This document shows, piece by piece, positions 34,301 through 49,300 of a stretch of 64,000 nucleotides of DNA. How positions within the stretch are numbered: the stretch's first letter is position 1; every line of letters starts with the position of its first letter. Under the pieces are notes generated by a model, which was not told the origin of the DNA, searched no databases, and saw only the letters and a list, made by a program, of their open reading frames with translations. The stretch is from Siphonodentalium dalli (Eukaryota > Mollusca > Scaphopoda > Gadilida > Siphonodentaliidae): the NCBI GenBank assembly GCA_032622095.1, contig CP136065.1:242711530-242775529 (forward strand). Reading direction: 5' to 3'. The position numbers were made by a program, and so were the translations under genes.

Positions 34301-37300
34301 TCAAATGATTTAGTTGTAAATCTGTGTTTTCTGGAATATTTGTCATTGTTCTGACTTTTATAATGTCGATTTCCAAGATTTGATCAGAATTTGCTCAGCT
34401 ATTTGATCATAGAGTGGCTGGCGCTGTAACAATAATGCATATATAACATACATTTAGTTTTTAACATGCGAAACACTGGATTATCAATACTAAAAATAAT
34501 ATAATAGACTACATATTTGTCCATGGCATTCCCAGTGACGATGGTTGTAGTCACGTTTTATGATATGTCCCATTGCGAAGGGTGCTCATATACTATGTTG
34601 AGGAACTGCGTGATCCTGTGCATTCTACTGAATGCTAATCATATTGAACAATTCGGAAGAAATGATCAATTATCGTAGTAGATCCAACAAATAATAAAAA
34701 GCAAGAGGAAATGTGTTATATCTGAACAAACATTGAACAGACCAAACATTACAATATTAGATCCTACAATGGAAATTGTCCAAATGAGGGACTGGGTTGT
34801 CAAGATAAAAACAGCATAACGCTCATTACTATCATGTCTTGCCATACCTTGCATGTATGTCGAACTGGAAATTACATTATTGGTGTTATACGCTTCACTA
34901 CATATGTAAATGTAAATAGTTAAGTGTGTAGCACCAAGAACGTAATTTCCAGGTCGACTTACATGGCATGAATGTCAAGGGCCGACATATATGCTATTGT
35001 CGAGCATTGTCGTTTGCATTGGTGCATAAACCAGGTGTGGTACACATAATGCCGACGTCCGGATCGATCATTCGTCATCCGTCCGTCCGTCGGAGTGTCC
35101 AAACGTGCGTCCATATGGGGCGTTCTTCTGTCCGTAGATATTTGCTATCCGATTCGATAAGTTGTGTATTTTGTATCGAATCGTGTTCATATGTTATTTG
35201 CATGTCTACGATGACACACCGGTCACTCTACAGGTGTTGGTGTTGAACGGTTGGTAGGTTTAGAATTTATTAACAAATATGTTTTCGGGTTATGTTATGA
35301 TTAGGAAATGATATATGGAGCCACTCACATATTTCCTGTCTTATACTACATTTCTATGCTTATGGATTTTAATTAAATTGTAAACCGCCTATTGAATATG
35401 TATATATCATTAGCGTCGATGTCCTATTTTGTGTTTATCAGGTTATTAGTTTGAGCACGTTTAACCCCTTGCTATCTGATTTGATCAATATTTGTCACTG
35501 ATTGTGTTTATATATCATGGTACAGTATATGATACACCCCTAACCTGAATAGTGAGTGTCATTTGGTTGATTTACTTAAAAATATTAACCTCGTCCACCA
35601 ATTCCGTTGTCGCAATGTGATAACTAAATAGTGCCCCCATCACTCATAATCACATCCAGTTTCACCTGTTTCGATTGGTATCAAGTGGTTGGTTTTGAAA
35701 ATATTAACCCTACCTTTAACCATGACATGATCACAAGCTATCCAGTCGCTCATAACTATCCAAGTAAATGATGATATTCCAATCATCTCCACATTATGTG
35801 TACACTGAACAGGTGTATTATTACGTTCTAGATCGCTGATTGTGAGTAGTTATGGTTGAATGTATAGGGTAGGCATCTGCGTCATCGATGCTTATCGTAT
35901 ACAACGAAATGCCACTTCGGGTACTTGCATCAAGTTTAGCGCTAAAACATTTGTTATATTTACTATATCTACTACTTACATATCTTCCATAATGCATGAC
36001 GCTGGAGTAGTCATATGTTGTACCATAGTCGGATACAACTGAAGCGCTGTACGTATAAAACTGGTCTGCGTTTGTTGGTTCAACGTTCCCGTAATTTATT
36101 GTGACAAAGTCGTCTCGATCTGGACTACACTGTTCATGGATCAATCCGAGTGCATGACCCAATTCATGCACGATGAGTTTTTTCTGTATTAAAAAGAGTC
36201 ATAACATAATGTGCTGACATGTGCATGTATATAATATAATTCATGGAATGACACCGTTTCAAAGGGCGCCCGTAACATTGTGTTCAAAACCAACATATCC
36301 TCACGCAAAATGATATCGTATATCTCAATACAGCATGTTCTCCCGAAAACCTGCAACATCCTCGCGCAAATACGCACACAATCGACCTATAATACGAAAT
36401 AGGTTCATAATGTGATTACTTGATTCTGAAATAAATAAATAATGGAGTCATGTCTTATTTCGTTTTATGGCGCGGGCCACATTGAAAATACATGTTAAAG
36501 AACGTACACCCGAAACGTTTTGAGTTGGCTTATTTGTGTCATTGTCCGCACATATTATGCTTAGACTCGCCTCATTATGAGTTATCATATAACTAAAATG
36601 CTCTGATTTTTAGCACATTATCGACTCAAAATTAAGCGATTCTAAGTAGATTATCTACCTAAAACAAGTTCTATTATAAGCAGATAATGTGCGGGTTCAT
36701 AAAAATGTGATTACTTGATTCTAAAATAAGTAGATAATGGAGTCATGTCTCAATTCGTTTTATGGCGCGGGCCACATTGAAAATACATGTTAAAGAGCTG
36801 ATAAAACTGCCTAACGACCATTTATTTCCATTATGGTCCATTCAACGAGCATCATAAATTTCATATGCGAGTAATATGAATTTCATACTCTATGTATCAT
36901 ATGACCAGAATTGAGTTAATGTTCAAGTGAAGTAATAATACCTTGAAATGCTAATAATATGTTTTTTTAGTGTAACCATTGCGCTGCATTTCGGCTAAAA
37001 CATTACAATAATATCAGGCAATATAACATTAAAGGGGTACTGTACACAGAGATAGGCAATTTTTTTATTTACTACCATTGACATAACTTTCAAGTTAAAT
37101 TGTGTTCGTGTTATATGAGTTTTGTATAAACCTAATTTAGCGACGAAAATATTGATCTTGGAAATAAAAATATTATGATTTCAAACTACGCGCCATGTTT
37201 TTGACCTTCACCGGAGAAGACGCGGGTTGCAGGATGAACCGGAAGTTCAATTGATGCCTGCAATCTCTTCCATCGAACAATCACACCCCTATACAAATAC

Positions 37301-40300
37301 TTGACGCTTTATGAATCTTGTTTCTTCTCTTTTTTCCAAATTGGTTATTGCGGGACTTCCTTTTGCATGTAACATGTTTTGTTCGCAACTCAATAATGTT
37401 CGTCGTAAACGGCCGTCGATAAAAGACACCCAACATGTGAGATTTCAAGAACGGTAACTCGTAATGGCATACTTCAGCCATAAATTCATTTATATTAAAT
37501 AATTCAAATTGACTTTTATGATAGCCTGTTAACGGAACGTTTTCAGTAGACATCGTCGACTCAAATACGTTATTTTAAAATATAATATTGATATTAGATC
37601 GCAATTGTTACCGGGAATTTATTGAAATTGGCGTACTGTACCCCTTTAACTCCGTAGAAATTCTTCTTTTTGAGAACGCCGAACTGACTGGTACTGAGAA
37701 TATTGATACTTGAAATGCTGTACATTCTCCAAAAGAAGATTCAGATCGAGTTGATGTAATTTAGCAATTGCTCTATGGCATAGTACTCTTAGAACCTACT
37801 TGAAATTAATTTGATCACACATAAGACGTAATATAGGAACCACAGTAATAAACACATATACAAATGGACTTAATTGGTAACGCTCGGTATTATCCACCGC
37901 TTTTGAGCAACGGAAGCACGAACGCTGATGCATAAGAGACGGTCATTATTTTTTTTTCCAGGCTGAAAAAATGACAAAATGCGAATCATGTCAAAACATC
38001 CGATTTTGAGAATGTCGATATATGGCTATTAATACCTTTTCGTTTTAAAATGTTTACAAATAATACTCTAAATCTTTAAGGTATTTGTCAAATATTTAGA
38101 GATGAATATTGTGATAATGTGGTGTGGTTGCTTCATTTCGTCTTACGTACGATCCTATTATAAACTATGTTATATTTTGGACCTTGTTGCACATGTGATA
38201 CATGATGTATGCCCCTGTAAAGCCACTGACGGAGTGGAAAATTGTTGGTGAATAACACCACTCTCATCATTGTTATGAAAGTGGTTTTATTCACCGACAA
38301 AGGGGACTCGTATCCACTGAGTCAACTCGTAACCTCTAGCATTGTCGACTCGTAACCTACATAGTGATTTCGTACCCTCCGCTTTTATTTAGACCACAAA
38401 ACCAAAATGCCAACTAGCTATTTACATGACACCATCCAAACACGTGGATTCAAGCCGGACCAGTATATCAAAATCGGTGAACTTACTTAGTCGTCTATGT
38501 TTTGTTTAAGCATGGATTTATGACCAAAGGGATTGCATAGCAAGCGCTAGTCACTCCGAATATCCGAATATCCCTGGTATAAGTATACTCTGAAAACATT
38601 GGAGACGAACGAACACAATGTATATGCATACATATTAAGAACCAATGGAGAAAATAAATGGCGATTATGGAATGGAATTATTTCCACTCCTTCAGTAAAT
38701 GATCAGTTTGACGCAGATAATGTGTGGATTTTCGGCTGGGGTGTCAGCATGATGTAATTTTCTGTATCACACTGACCATAACTTTAGAACTATAACTGAT
38801 CTTGTACACTACACAAATCTATTTTAGTTGCATTCCCTGTATTCCTGCATAATGTATGAATGTCTGTATATAAACCCTCCCACGGGTTGTGCTATGTATT
38901 ATACGGTTTATCAGTGGCATGTTGAAGAGTTATTGTAGTCATTGTATGATTGTACTCACGGATACACAACCACCGCGCTGTAGAGACATATCCTGACTCC
39001 CATTAACCTTTCCTATATACGACCAGCACCTGAATAATAAACAGAACGGGCTGATTGGTCCCAACCGGTCACGTGATATAATAGTGTGTAGTAGAGTAAG
39101 TTACAACACGACGTATGCGTATATACTGCTTGAGGCAAACTTCTTTAAATATTATGAGCATGTATTCGATATTAGCATTTATGATTAACAGGGGCATGAC
39201 TAGGGGTCTCAGTTTGGGAATTTACCACTTCGTCCGGGATTCCCGTTTGCGGCTGGAAATTTTCAAATCGTGTCCCAGAGTTTCCAACGGTTGCCAACCT
39301 AATCTGTAGATGGGATATTCCTATATGATGGTTATATCAATACAAACGTTAAGAGTTTCAAATAGTTTACTGATGGTGTAAATGTTTTACTGTTGGCATA
39401 GCGGCTAAAACGACGTTAAAGACACGGTTGGCCTTGGCGGTGGGTATTCTGTGAAAATATCTCCACCCGTCAAAAACCGCCACAAACAGAAAGAACATCA
39501 AAATGTAGATATACTTTGTCGGTATACAAATAAGAAATATCGCATAAACAGTATGTTATGGTCATATGTTTTACCATTGTTATGTAAACAAAAGCATAAA
39601 AAGTTACTTTTCTGGTGTTTGTTTGTTTATATTATGATGGTAAACATAAAGAGCGTTCTTTGTTGGTGAATACCTGATATGGAACTAATAAAGAGCGTTT
39701 ATGCCATGTTTGTGTGTGATTAGCCAGTAGCATTGTGATGTCTTCTGTAACACAATCAGGCTCTTGCTTAGGTTAAATATAGTAGGTCTTTATGATAACA
39801 TGCTGTTTACGCGATGGTCATGGTATATATGAACATAACTGTATGCGTTTTAATGTTTTTCTGTTTACGGTGTTTGGAAAAATATGAATAATTTCGACAA
39901 TTAAGGCCGCACGTGCCTTTAATCCCTCAATCAATAAAGGTCTAGTCTATAGTGAGGTAAAATTACTTGTCCTCGGACACGCCATGACAAGTTCGGTCAT
40001 GTCTGGATTTTGATCCGCAGAGACAAATGACGTTTGTACGTCATGACGCCGTATGTGATTTCATTTAGCTAACAAATGAAACTGATCTAATATGAACATA
40101 TGCAGGACCTATTCATAACAACTTATGCGTATAAATAAATACTTTAGTTTTCCATTGTCACATATCGGAAGTTGTGAAGTAGCAAATTCGTTTCATTGCT
40201 GATTTCGCGCTTTTTTGAAACAACTTCCGGAAGTCACGTGATGTTTTCACTAAAAAGTATCGCCCAAAATTGCAGCTACACGGTATGCTGTAAATTATGT

Positions 40301-43300
40301 GTGACGTCACAAGTACTTACGCCCACATGTTACAATATATGCGACTGAGACCGGCGCTGCATGGGTCGTTATCAGTGAAATAAGCACATGCCATGTCTTT
40401 AACCATGAACTCACCCCAATTCAGATATAATGTTGAGATAGTCTGTCTCGCTGCTTCGCGGCACAAATTGGATGCACGTGACAGACTCCCAGTCGGCCAT
40501 TGATGCAGCTATTACTGCTTTGTCAGCAGCGTCTATGTGACGAGAGAATGTGGTAATGACATGACATGGACAAGTCGACAATATACAGAACAAAAGTCCA
40601 CATTTCCGTCGGCTGAGTAACTTAATGTTTTATGCCGCAAACTTGATTTTAATATTTGACGGTTTTCATACAAATGTTTCTTTTTTGTCGTAGGTTGTGT
40701 TCATTTGATCCGAATTATTGAAAAACTAATAAATTTGAATTTTCAATGTTCTGTCCTTAAATTCTGCTTGCTATTAGCTGAAAAGTGTTTGGAGATTTGG
40801 ACAATTTTCTGATTATTTTATTGTCAATCCTATGATGTTTTTTTTAGTTTGCAAACACATATAAATACTAAAACCCACATCGCGTCATTTTCTGTCTTAT
40901 TTTAACCCAATCATTCCGATATAAATAAAATGTTGACATCTAGAAGTAAGAAAGCACTCTTTCCAACAAATCGCTGGCGCTCCGCATATTTCGGTTTCCA
41001 TTGATTATTACTGAAAGTTGGAGATATAACACTATATCACTGAACTTTATTTGACCACGTAGTACAAAACAAATAAATTTGTTGGTACATCGGAGAGAGA
41101 ACAATATAGCACTGACAAAAACATGTGTTTTGGAGATGGAACATATTTCCATGTATCTCATTCAGATTTGGTATTACGTTAGACACGATATCTTGTGATT
41201 TTCGTACAGCACCGAAGGAACCATGCCAACATCTTAATCACTCGCCAAAATGGAATTAGAACACTCAGCCCATGTTGTATAGTTTTGGCAATTTCCATTT
41301 TACTTTAAAGGGACCCAAGGCACTCGCAGTGGTTAATTATGTAAATATTATAAAAGTCAAAACATATCACTATTAAGAAAAACATGAAGAAATTTATAAA
41401 GTGTTTTCTTAAATTAACTATTGAAATTTACTCAATAACGAAACTTCGCGTATTGAAACCACTGTTGTGTAAACAGTTAGTCATCAACAAACATAGTTAA
41501 TCGCATAGTATGTTCAAATATGTTAGTCTAAATAGTAATTAAAGAAAATAATTTAATGCTTTGACCTTTTACAATGTTTCCTGTTGAGTATTGCATAAGC
41601 ATATCTTATTGAACAAATTGCATATTGATCGCTAAAGGCACCGTAATATGTACAGAATAATGGTTTCTAAATACGAAATCTAGTCATTAGATAGCTAATA
41701 ATAATGAAAATTACAACATAAAAATCGATTTATTTTAAATGTACTTGTTGGTGATAGTTGTTTTACAGACTGTTATACATTTTATCTTAGTTCACACGAA
41801 CCTCTGGTTCTTTCAAAGATGTATTCAGGCTTCCAAACCTCCAGTTACAACAACAACATAAAATATGTAAATTAATATCGCGTTTTCGTTGAAAGCAACA
41901 TGAGATATAAAGTAGACGTATACACATACATGCATATTTTTTATTGAAAATTAAACACAATCATGTATGCTGTCCCTCTAAAATTAAACACAATCATGTA
42001 TGGTGTCCCTCTAAAACAATCATGTATGGTGTCCATCTAAAACAATCATGTATGGTGTCCCTCTAAATCATGTAGGGTGTCCCTCTAAATCATGTATGGT
42101 GTCCCTCTAAATCATGTATGGTGTCCCTCTAAATCATGTATGGTGTCCCTCTAAATCATGTATGGTGTCCCTCTAAATCATGTGTGGTGTCCCTCTAAAA
42201 CAATCATGTATGGTGTCCCTCTAAAACAATCATGTATGGTGTCCATCTAAACAATCATGCATGGTGTCCCTCTAAAACAATCATGTATGGTGTCCCTCTA
42301 ACTCATGTATGGTGTCCCTCTAAATAATGTATGGTGTCCCTCTAAATCATGTATGGTGTCCCTCTAAATCATGTATGGTGTCCCCCTAATCATGTATGGT
42401 GTCCATCTAAATCATGTATGGTGTCCCTCTAAATTGTGTATGGTGTCTCTCTAAATCATGTATGGTGTCCCTCTAAAACAATCATGTATGGTGTCCCTCT
42501 AAAACAATCATGTATGGTGTCCCTATAAAACAATCATGTATGGTGTCCCTCTAAAACAATCATGTATGGTGTCCCTCTAAATAATGTATGGTGTCCCTCT
42601 AAATCATGTATGGTGTCCCTCTAAAGCATATATGGTGTCCCTCTAAATCATGTATGATGTCCCTCTAAATCATGTATGGTGTCCCTCTAAAACAATCATG
42701 TATGGTGTCCCTCTAAAACAATCATGTATGGTGTCCCTCTAAAACAATCATGTATGGTGTCCCTTTAAAACAATCATGTATGGTGTCCCTCTAAAACAAT
42801 CATGTATGGTGTCCCTCTAAAACAATCATGTATGGTGTCCCTCTAAAACAATCATGTATGGTGTCCCTCTAAATCAATCATGTATGGTGTCCCTCTAAAA
42901 CAAAGAAATGGAATGACATAAATGAAGATAAAATATTAATATCAAACACATAGCACATTTCATGTACCAATTCTTATTCCAAATATGTTATTTTATAAAC
43001 TCGAATCTCAATAAAAAGAATAATAGGTTTCGCAACAAACAAAATAGCATTGAGCCCTAAATGCATCTAAAGCATATTATATTCGTATACAATATTATAC
43101 AACATGGATCAGGTCAATTTATTTCAACTTAATTAGCCCCTCTCCAGAATACACGAATATACAACCCAGTGTTTAAACTGAATTAAGAAGGCCCCTTTCG
43201 TGAATTTTCAAAGTAACAATTTGTAGGAAAAAATCATTACCGCTTAAAACCAATGTATGCTACAGATGTATGCTATATTAATATAACAAGTCATTACCTG

Positions 43301-46300
43301 CACAGTGTGAGAGATATGTTCGAATTATGAAAACAAAGTGGTTTAAAAAATAACTGTGCATGTAGATCGATAGACAGTTTGACAGAAATATTAAAAAACA
43401 CACACTGTATTATCTAGACAATGAACTCAACTAGGGTGCGCTCAGTCTATTATCTGAAATCTTTGCTGTTTGCGAGAAAATATATAAAACATTTTTCATT
43501 TCATATTTTAAGTTCTTTTGGCAGCCATTTGCAGAATTATTTGTTAGGATGAATCGCCATTAAACAATATAGTGTCTGAAAAGATAAATCAGTATTGAGT
43601 ATATGTCTGTCAGATTATTGAAAACGTGGTTGAAAAATATATATGTTGTTTTATGTTGTTTTGGTACCCGGTAACAATAGTCCTGCAAATGGCTGCCAAA
43701 ACTAACATGAAATGATAAATGTTTTGTTTATTTTCTCGCAGACAGTCATTGTTTCATATGGTGTATATACACATTTTATACAACAAGAAATATCAGGTAA
43801 GTCAAAACAAATTTAAAACATAACTAATCAGTCGGTCAACTTTCAGAATGGGGTGGGGCTTCCCACCGCGGTGGCACACACCTTATACACAGTGGGCTAA
43901 AACTCAACATCTATGGGTAGACCGGAATTACTTTTATCACATACTTTGGCCATAAAAGCAGTTTCATAATTATCTGTAATAGACACGTTTAATATCAGCG
44001 CGTGCGATGACGTCACGGCGTTCTTCAAACAACTTGCGATTGCTGTAGTTTATGATTGTTGTTTTCGATGAATATTTCGCGTTGCTTCGGGTTTATTTGA
44101 TCATGTGATAAAATGTATCTCACACTCGTCCTATTTTATACGTAATTTATCAACCTCGTCCTCTAAATTATTTTTGAGCCTCGGTAAACCTCGGCTCAAA
44201 TCTAATTTAGTGAACTCGGTTGATAAATTCCGTATAAAATAGAAACTCATGTGAGATCCTCTATATATAAACGTTCTGCTGCGGCATCGTAACATTACTA
44301 CGGTGGGTTGTATGAGATGGATGCCAGCCCTTTAAAATAATTCCCGGTCTCATTCCTAAAGTCCTAATCACCCATCGAGGAGTCTCCTTTATCTCATCGG
44401 GCTCCAGACAGGAAGCAGAACTGTGGGTGTGAATCCCGGAAATAGGATCACATTAGCTGATAACTATTAAGCCTTAATCTTTGCCTTCATTCTTATATAA
44501 ATTATCAATTAGAAATGTTGTTACAATGGGGGTTCGTCCGTGAAGGTTCGCTGAGAAGTTTTTCCTTACTGGCAGTTGTGTCGGCCCGGAACAGACCAGG
44601 AATTGACACCGTGAAGTGATTTAAAGTTAACTATGAATATAGGATCGTAGTCTCAGACAACACTATGGAGGAGGTATTCGTACACTTCAAGTCCCTTCAG
44701 CGAAACAACCACAGAAGTTATCTACCCAGCTTGGGCGATGGTGAATCGGTTGAGCTAATTGTGGTCCGGAGATCCATGGGCCTAATAACAGTTGATGTGA
44801 CCAGACCGGGGGATCAGGAAGTAAAAGGGAAATAGTTTCGCGCCATACAGATAATAGTTTCGGTTTAGTAGACAGGTAAGAAGGATAACAGTTACGAATG
44901 TTATGAGTTTCGGGCGAGCCAGCTATTAGTCGGATATGCATGACCTGTCGCATGATAACTGATCGACCATGTCCATGATGTCCGTGCTTTGTGGTCTGTC
45001 TAGTACACTGACAGTTAGTGGCGGTATGACAGCAGAAGCAGACATGTTGGTGTTGGATGTACATGTAAGATCATTTTTCGTAGTTTCGGATGGAACATTC
45101 TTCTGAATGTTGTCTCTGAACTACGCATCGCATATGAAGAAGGATGGTGTCAAGCAGATGTGATGTCGGTCCTCGAATGAACTTTGTTGAGGCTGGAATG
45201 ACTGATTGTTTGTGTCCTGGATAAATACATTCAGTCCTAAGGTTGGGGATGTGTGTCAGGGTGGATTTATTGCCGGATGAGTACATTCGGAATTAAAGGT
45301 ACGGTTGGCCTTGGCGGTGGGTATCCTGTGAAAATATTTCCACCCGTCAAAAACCGCCACAAACAGAAAGAACATCAAAATGTAGACAGACTTTGTCCGT
45401 ATACAAATAAGAAATATCGCATAAACAGTATGTTATTGTCAAATGTTTGACCATTGTTATGTAAACAAAAGCATAAAAAGTTACTTTTCTGGTGTTTGTT
45501 TATATTATGATGGTAAAAATAAAGAGCGTTCTTTGTTGGTGAATTCCTGATATGGAACTAATAAAGAGCGTTTATGCCATTTATGTGTGATTAGCCAGTA
45601 GCATTGTGCTGTCTTCTGTAACAGCTATCAGGCTCTTGCTTAGGTAAAATATAGTAGGTCTTTATGATAGCATGCTGTTTACGTGATGGTCATGGTATAT
45701 ATGAACGAAACTGTATGCGTTTTAATGTTTTTTCTGTTTACGGTGATTAGAACAAATATGAATATTTTCGACAACTAAGGCCTCACGTGCCTTTAAGGTT
45801 GGGGATGTGTGTCAGGGTGGATTTATTGCCGGATGAGTACATTCGGAATTCAGGTTGGGGGAGTGTGACAGGGGTAGATTTAGTGCCGGATTATTGCATT
45901 CAGTCTAAAGGTTGGGGAAGTGTGACATGGATCTATTGTTTTCCTCCACAGTGGCCATGACTGTATATTGCCTCTCTTATTTTCATCCTACCATAATGTG
46001 CGGCTCTGCAGCTTAAATCACTCTATGTTGTGATATACATGTACAACTATTATCGTCATCAAACATTTACGACACCACCATTGTTGCATTAGCCTGGGGA
46101 TTATGACTTCAGGTTTGTAGTATTCATCTAGGAGTCAACTTTATCTCATGGCTCCACCCAAAAAGTCTGAACACTTTTATTGGTAGGTGTGAATCTCAGA
46201 AAGCTGATCACGATAGCTGCAGAATTTTAAACATTTATGCGGGCCATATTTCCGATATATCTTATCAATTAGAAATGGTCTTGTTCTTCGTCTGAGAAAG

Positions 46301-49300
46301 CTCCAGGGATCATTCAGAACACGGAGAAACATCAACCAAATCATATTGACCCCCAGTCAGTCCAACGCGGTTACACGGGTAATACCCACTTTTGCTTTTA
46401 AAGCCAATAACATAAGTATAGAGAGTAAAGCCATTGAGTTAATCTGCTGGTGTAAATAAGCTAACTTATAAATAAACGGTTTGTAACCATACCATGCGCG
46501 TAACCGCCGTCTACACAGTTAGTTCGTTTCGAGTTGAAATTTTTAGTTTTGCAAAGAATTATGGTAGAATACCGAACTAAACATCGATTACTGTAGACAG
46601 GGTGGATCAACGTGGCATTATATTCTCTAATGCGACGTAGCCAGATCTAAACCTAGCGATTTACTTACCAAACACTGAAGATATAACTTATGGGACTTTC
46701 TTGTCGGTCCATCTGTAAGTTTCGATACTAACGCCACTTCTTTTAGTGCGTGTCCTGTAACGAGGTAAATCACTGCAGACACATTGCATGTATATATATA
46801 GTACACGTCTACTGTTGTAAAGATGTATAATCACTGCATGTTTATAGATAGTACACGTCTAATGTTGTAAAGATGTATAATCACTGCATGTATATAGATA
46901 GTACACGTCTACTGTTGTAAAGATGTATAATCACTGAATAATCATTGCATGGATATCGATATTACACGTCTACTGTTGTAAAGATGTATATAGGACATGT
47001 CTATCACAACGACATATTCTCAATGTAGAATCATTGCATATATACATATATGACAGGCCTACTGTCGTAATAATGTATAGTCACCGTCGAATCATTTCAT
47101 GCAAATAAATATGACATGTCTACTATCGCAACAGTGTTTAATTACTGTACATAATCATTTAATGTGCATGTATACATATACGACTAATCTACTGTCGTAA
47201 ATAGGTATAAGCACTGCAAAATCATTACATGTATACATATATAACATGTCTACTGTTGTAATGAGGTATATCGACTGCATAATCATTGTTTTATACAGAT
47301 AGGACACGTTTACTCTCGTAACGAGGTATACCCTCTGCAACTATTTATGGACTCGTCTACTCACAATATAATCACAGTATATGCGTGTATACATATAAGA
47401 CTTGTCTGCTCTCGTAAATATGTATAAGCACTACATAATCATTGCATTACAGATAGGAGAAGTATCTTATCATAACGGGGCATTATAACTGCATATATTT
47501 GCGGACATGTCTACTGTCGTAACGAGGTATACTCTCTGCATATAAGTATGGACTCGTCCACTGTCGTAACGAGGTACAATCACTGCACATATTTATGGAC
47601 AAGTTTCCTGTCGTAATGAAGTACAATCACTGCATTTATTTATGAACATGTCCACTGTCGTAACGAGATAAATTCACTGCACGTATGTATGGACATGTCT
47701 GCTCCCGTTCATTGTACATTGTTACCGACGATCAGACTCGGAAATGTGACCCGCCATATCAAATCCATTTTTTTTACCCTGTGCCAATGCATTCTGTTAT
47801 ATATGCGAGTCGACCATAGGTCGCCTCGCATATATAAGAGAATGCATTGGCCTAACAATTTTTTATCATTTTTTTTAAATAAATGTTTCTTACAATTTTT
47901 AGGACATAAAATAAAACAAACATCCTTTACCCTGCAGGGAGCCCCACACATATATAGAAGCATATATAAGAGTGTCGTCTGCTCATGCTTGTATGTGGCT
48001 CTGTATGGGTGAAATTATAAAATTGTTAAAGAATACAAGAACAAATTATTAAAATTGTAAAAAATTGTTAGGCCGATGCATTCTCTTATATATGCGAGGC
48101 GACCTAAGGTCGACTCGCATATATAAGAGCATGTATTGGCACAGGCTAAAAAAATCCCGACTTACGACTGGATTTGATATGGCGGGTTACAAATGGACCG
48201 GGGGGCGGTACAAAATCTGCCGACACAGGGTTGAACAAAATAATTTCCGCTACCTGACCACCCACCACCCACTCTAAGCCCATTGTTTATTATTCCCGTG
48301 TCAACTGTGTGGGACCTCCCACACATTAGTAAATGAATCAGAATAGTATGAACAAAATATACGTATCAAGTTAACAACCTGGTTCTCTCTAGCAATTACT
48401 ATTTAGCATATTCGAACATATTAATTGATAATTGATATCCATATGCCCTGTATTTCTCATAACCTCTTACGTATACTAGGTTAATATTAATATTAATGGA
48501 ATAGTAATAGCATGATCGAAAGAAAATTCATAAAGAAAAACAGTTCCCATAGGTATCTGCTTCCAATATTGTTTGCCAACATTGAAATACTTCTGATTGA
48601 ATATATAAATATATACATAGTGATTTCATCTTAGGCATGTAGCATTCACCTCAATTCAAATGGTGGATGTGCACACTGTTCAAGTTTGTTGGCACATGCA
48701 CTCCATGTGGCATCCTAATGGACTGGACAGTATGTCGGTGATTGGTTGATTGCTTATGTGTGACATACAATCCTGTACAAAATAATTTGCAAATATTTTA
48801 ATAATTGTCTACTGTTGACACGCAGAGGTCACATTATGTTATTCAAAATGGGTTTATGTTTTATATATGTAGCCATACATAGGACTGCTTGTAAACTTTG
48901 CTTAATGAGTTTCAACAGGTCTAGTTATAGTTATAACTTCATCAACTTAAGACAGACATTTGCGATTTATTGGAATTGTAATGCATTACCCGTACATCTG
49001 CGTGTATGTACCATGGGCTGTGACCACGCACAGAAGTGCAAGGTAATTACCATGCCGACGTGACATCTTCAAATGCGGGTATGTCTATAGCATGGGTCAC
49101 TCCCTGAAATATGTCAACTAATGAAGGCAATGTGAGAAACAAATGCTGAGACTTACCATTGTCTGCATTAATAGCACCAATCTAGCACGAATAAGCATTA
49201 AATATAGCCATTAGTGTGTAAACCAAGATGGGTGCTAAGGTCACGTGACCTCTATGGTGGCGATGTGCATGGCTCTGAAATTGCGATGCCTTTGTCTAAT

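Noticed and set aside
39115-39309. Plus-strand 64-codon frame beside the protease exon at 38,960-39,029
   Set aside because: No motif or splice signals, and part of it (actaggggtctc) is a dispersed repeat also seen at 51.4 kb.
41950-42904. CRISPR-like regular spacing
   Set aside because: The units abut with only 0-4 bp of variable sequence and no unique spacers, and the DNA is eukaryotic; it is a minisatellite.
43748-43797. Possible 50-bp plus-strand exon between tttattttctcgcag and ATCAG|GTAAGT
   Set aside because: The acceptor lies in the arm of the inverted-repeat element at 43,467-43,747. The peptide has no motif and no neighbouring exon is evident.
44687-45064. 125-codon minus-strand open frame
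   Set aside because: It is antisense to the cold-shock domain remnant and its leader; no motif was seen and the sense strand explains the region better.
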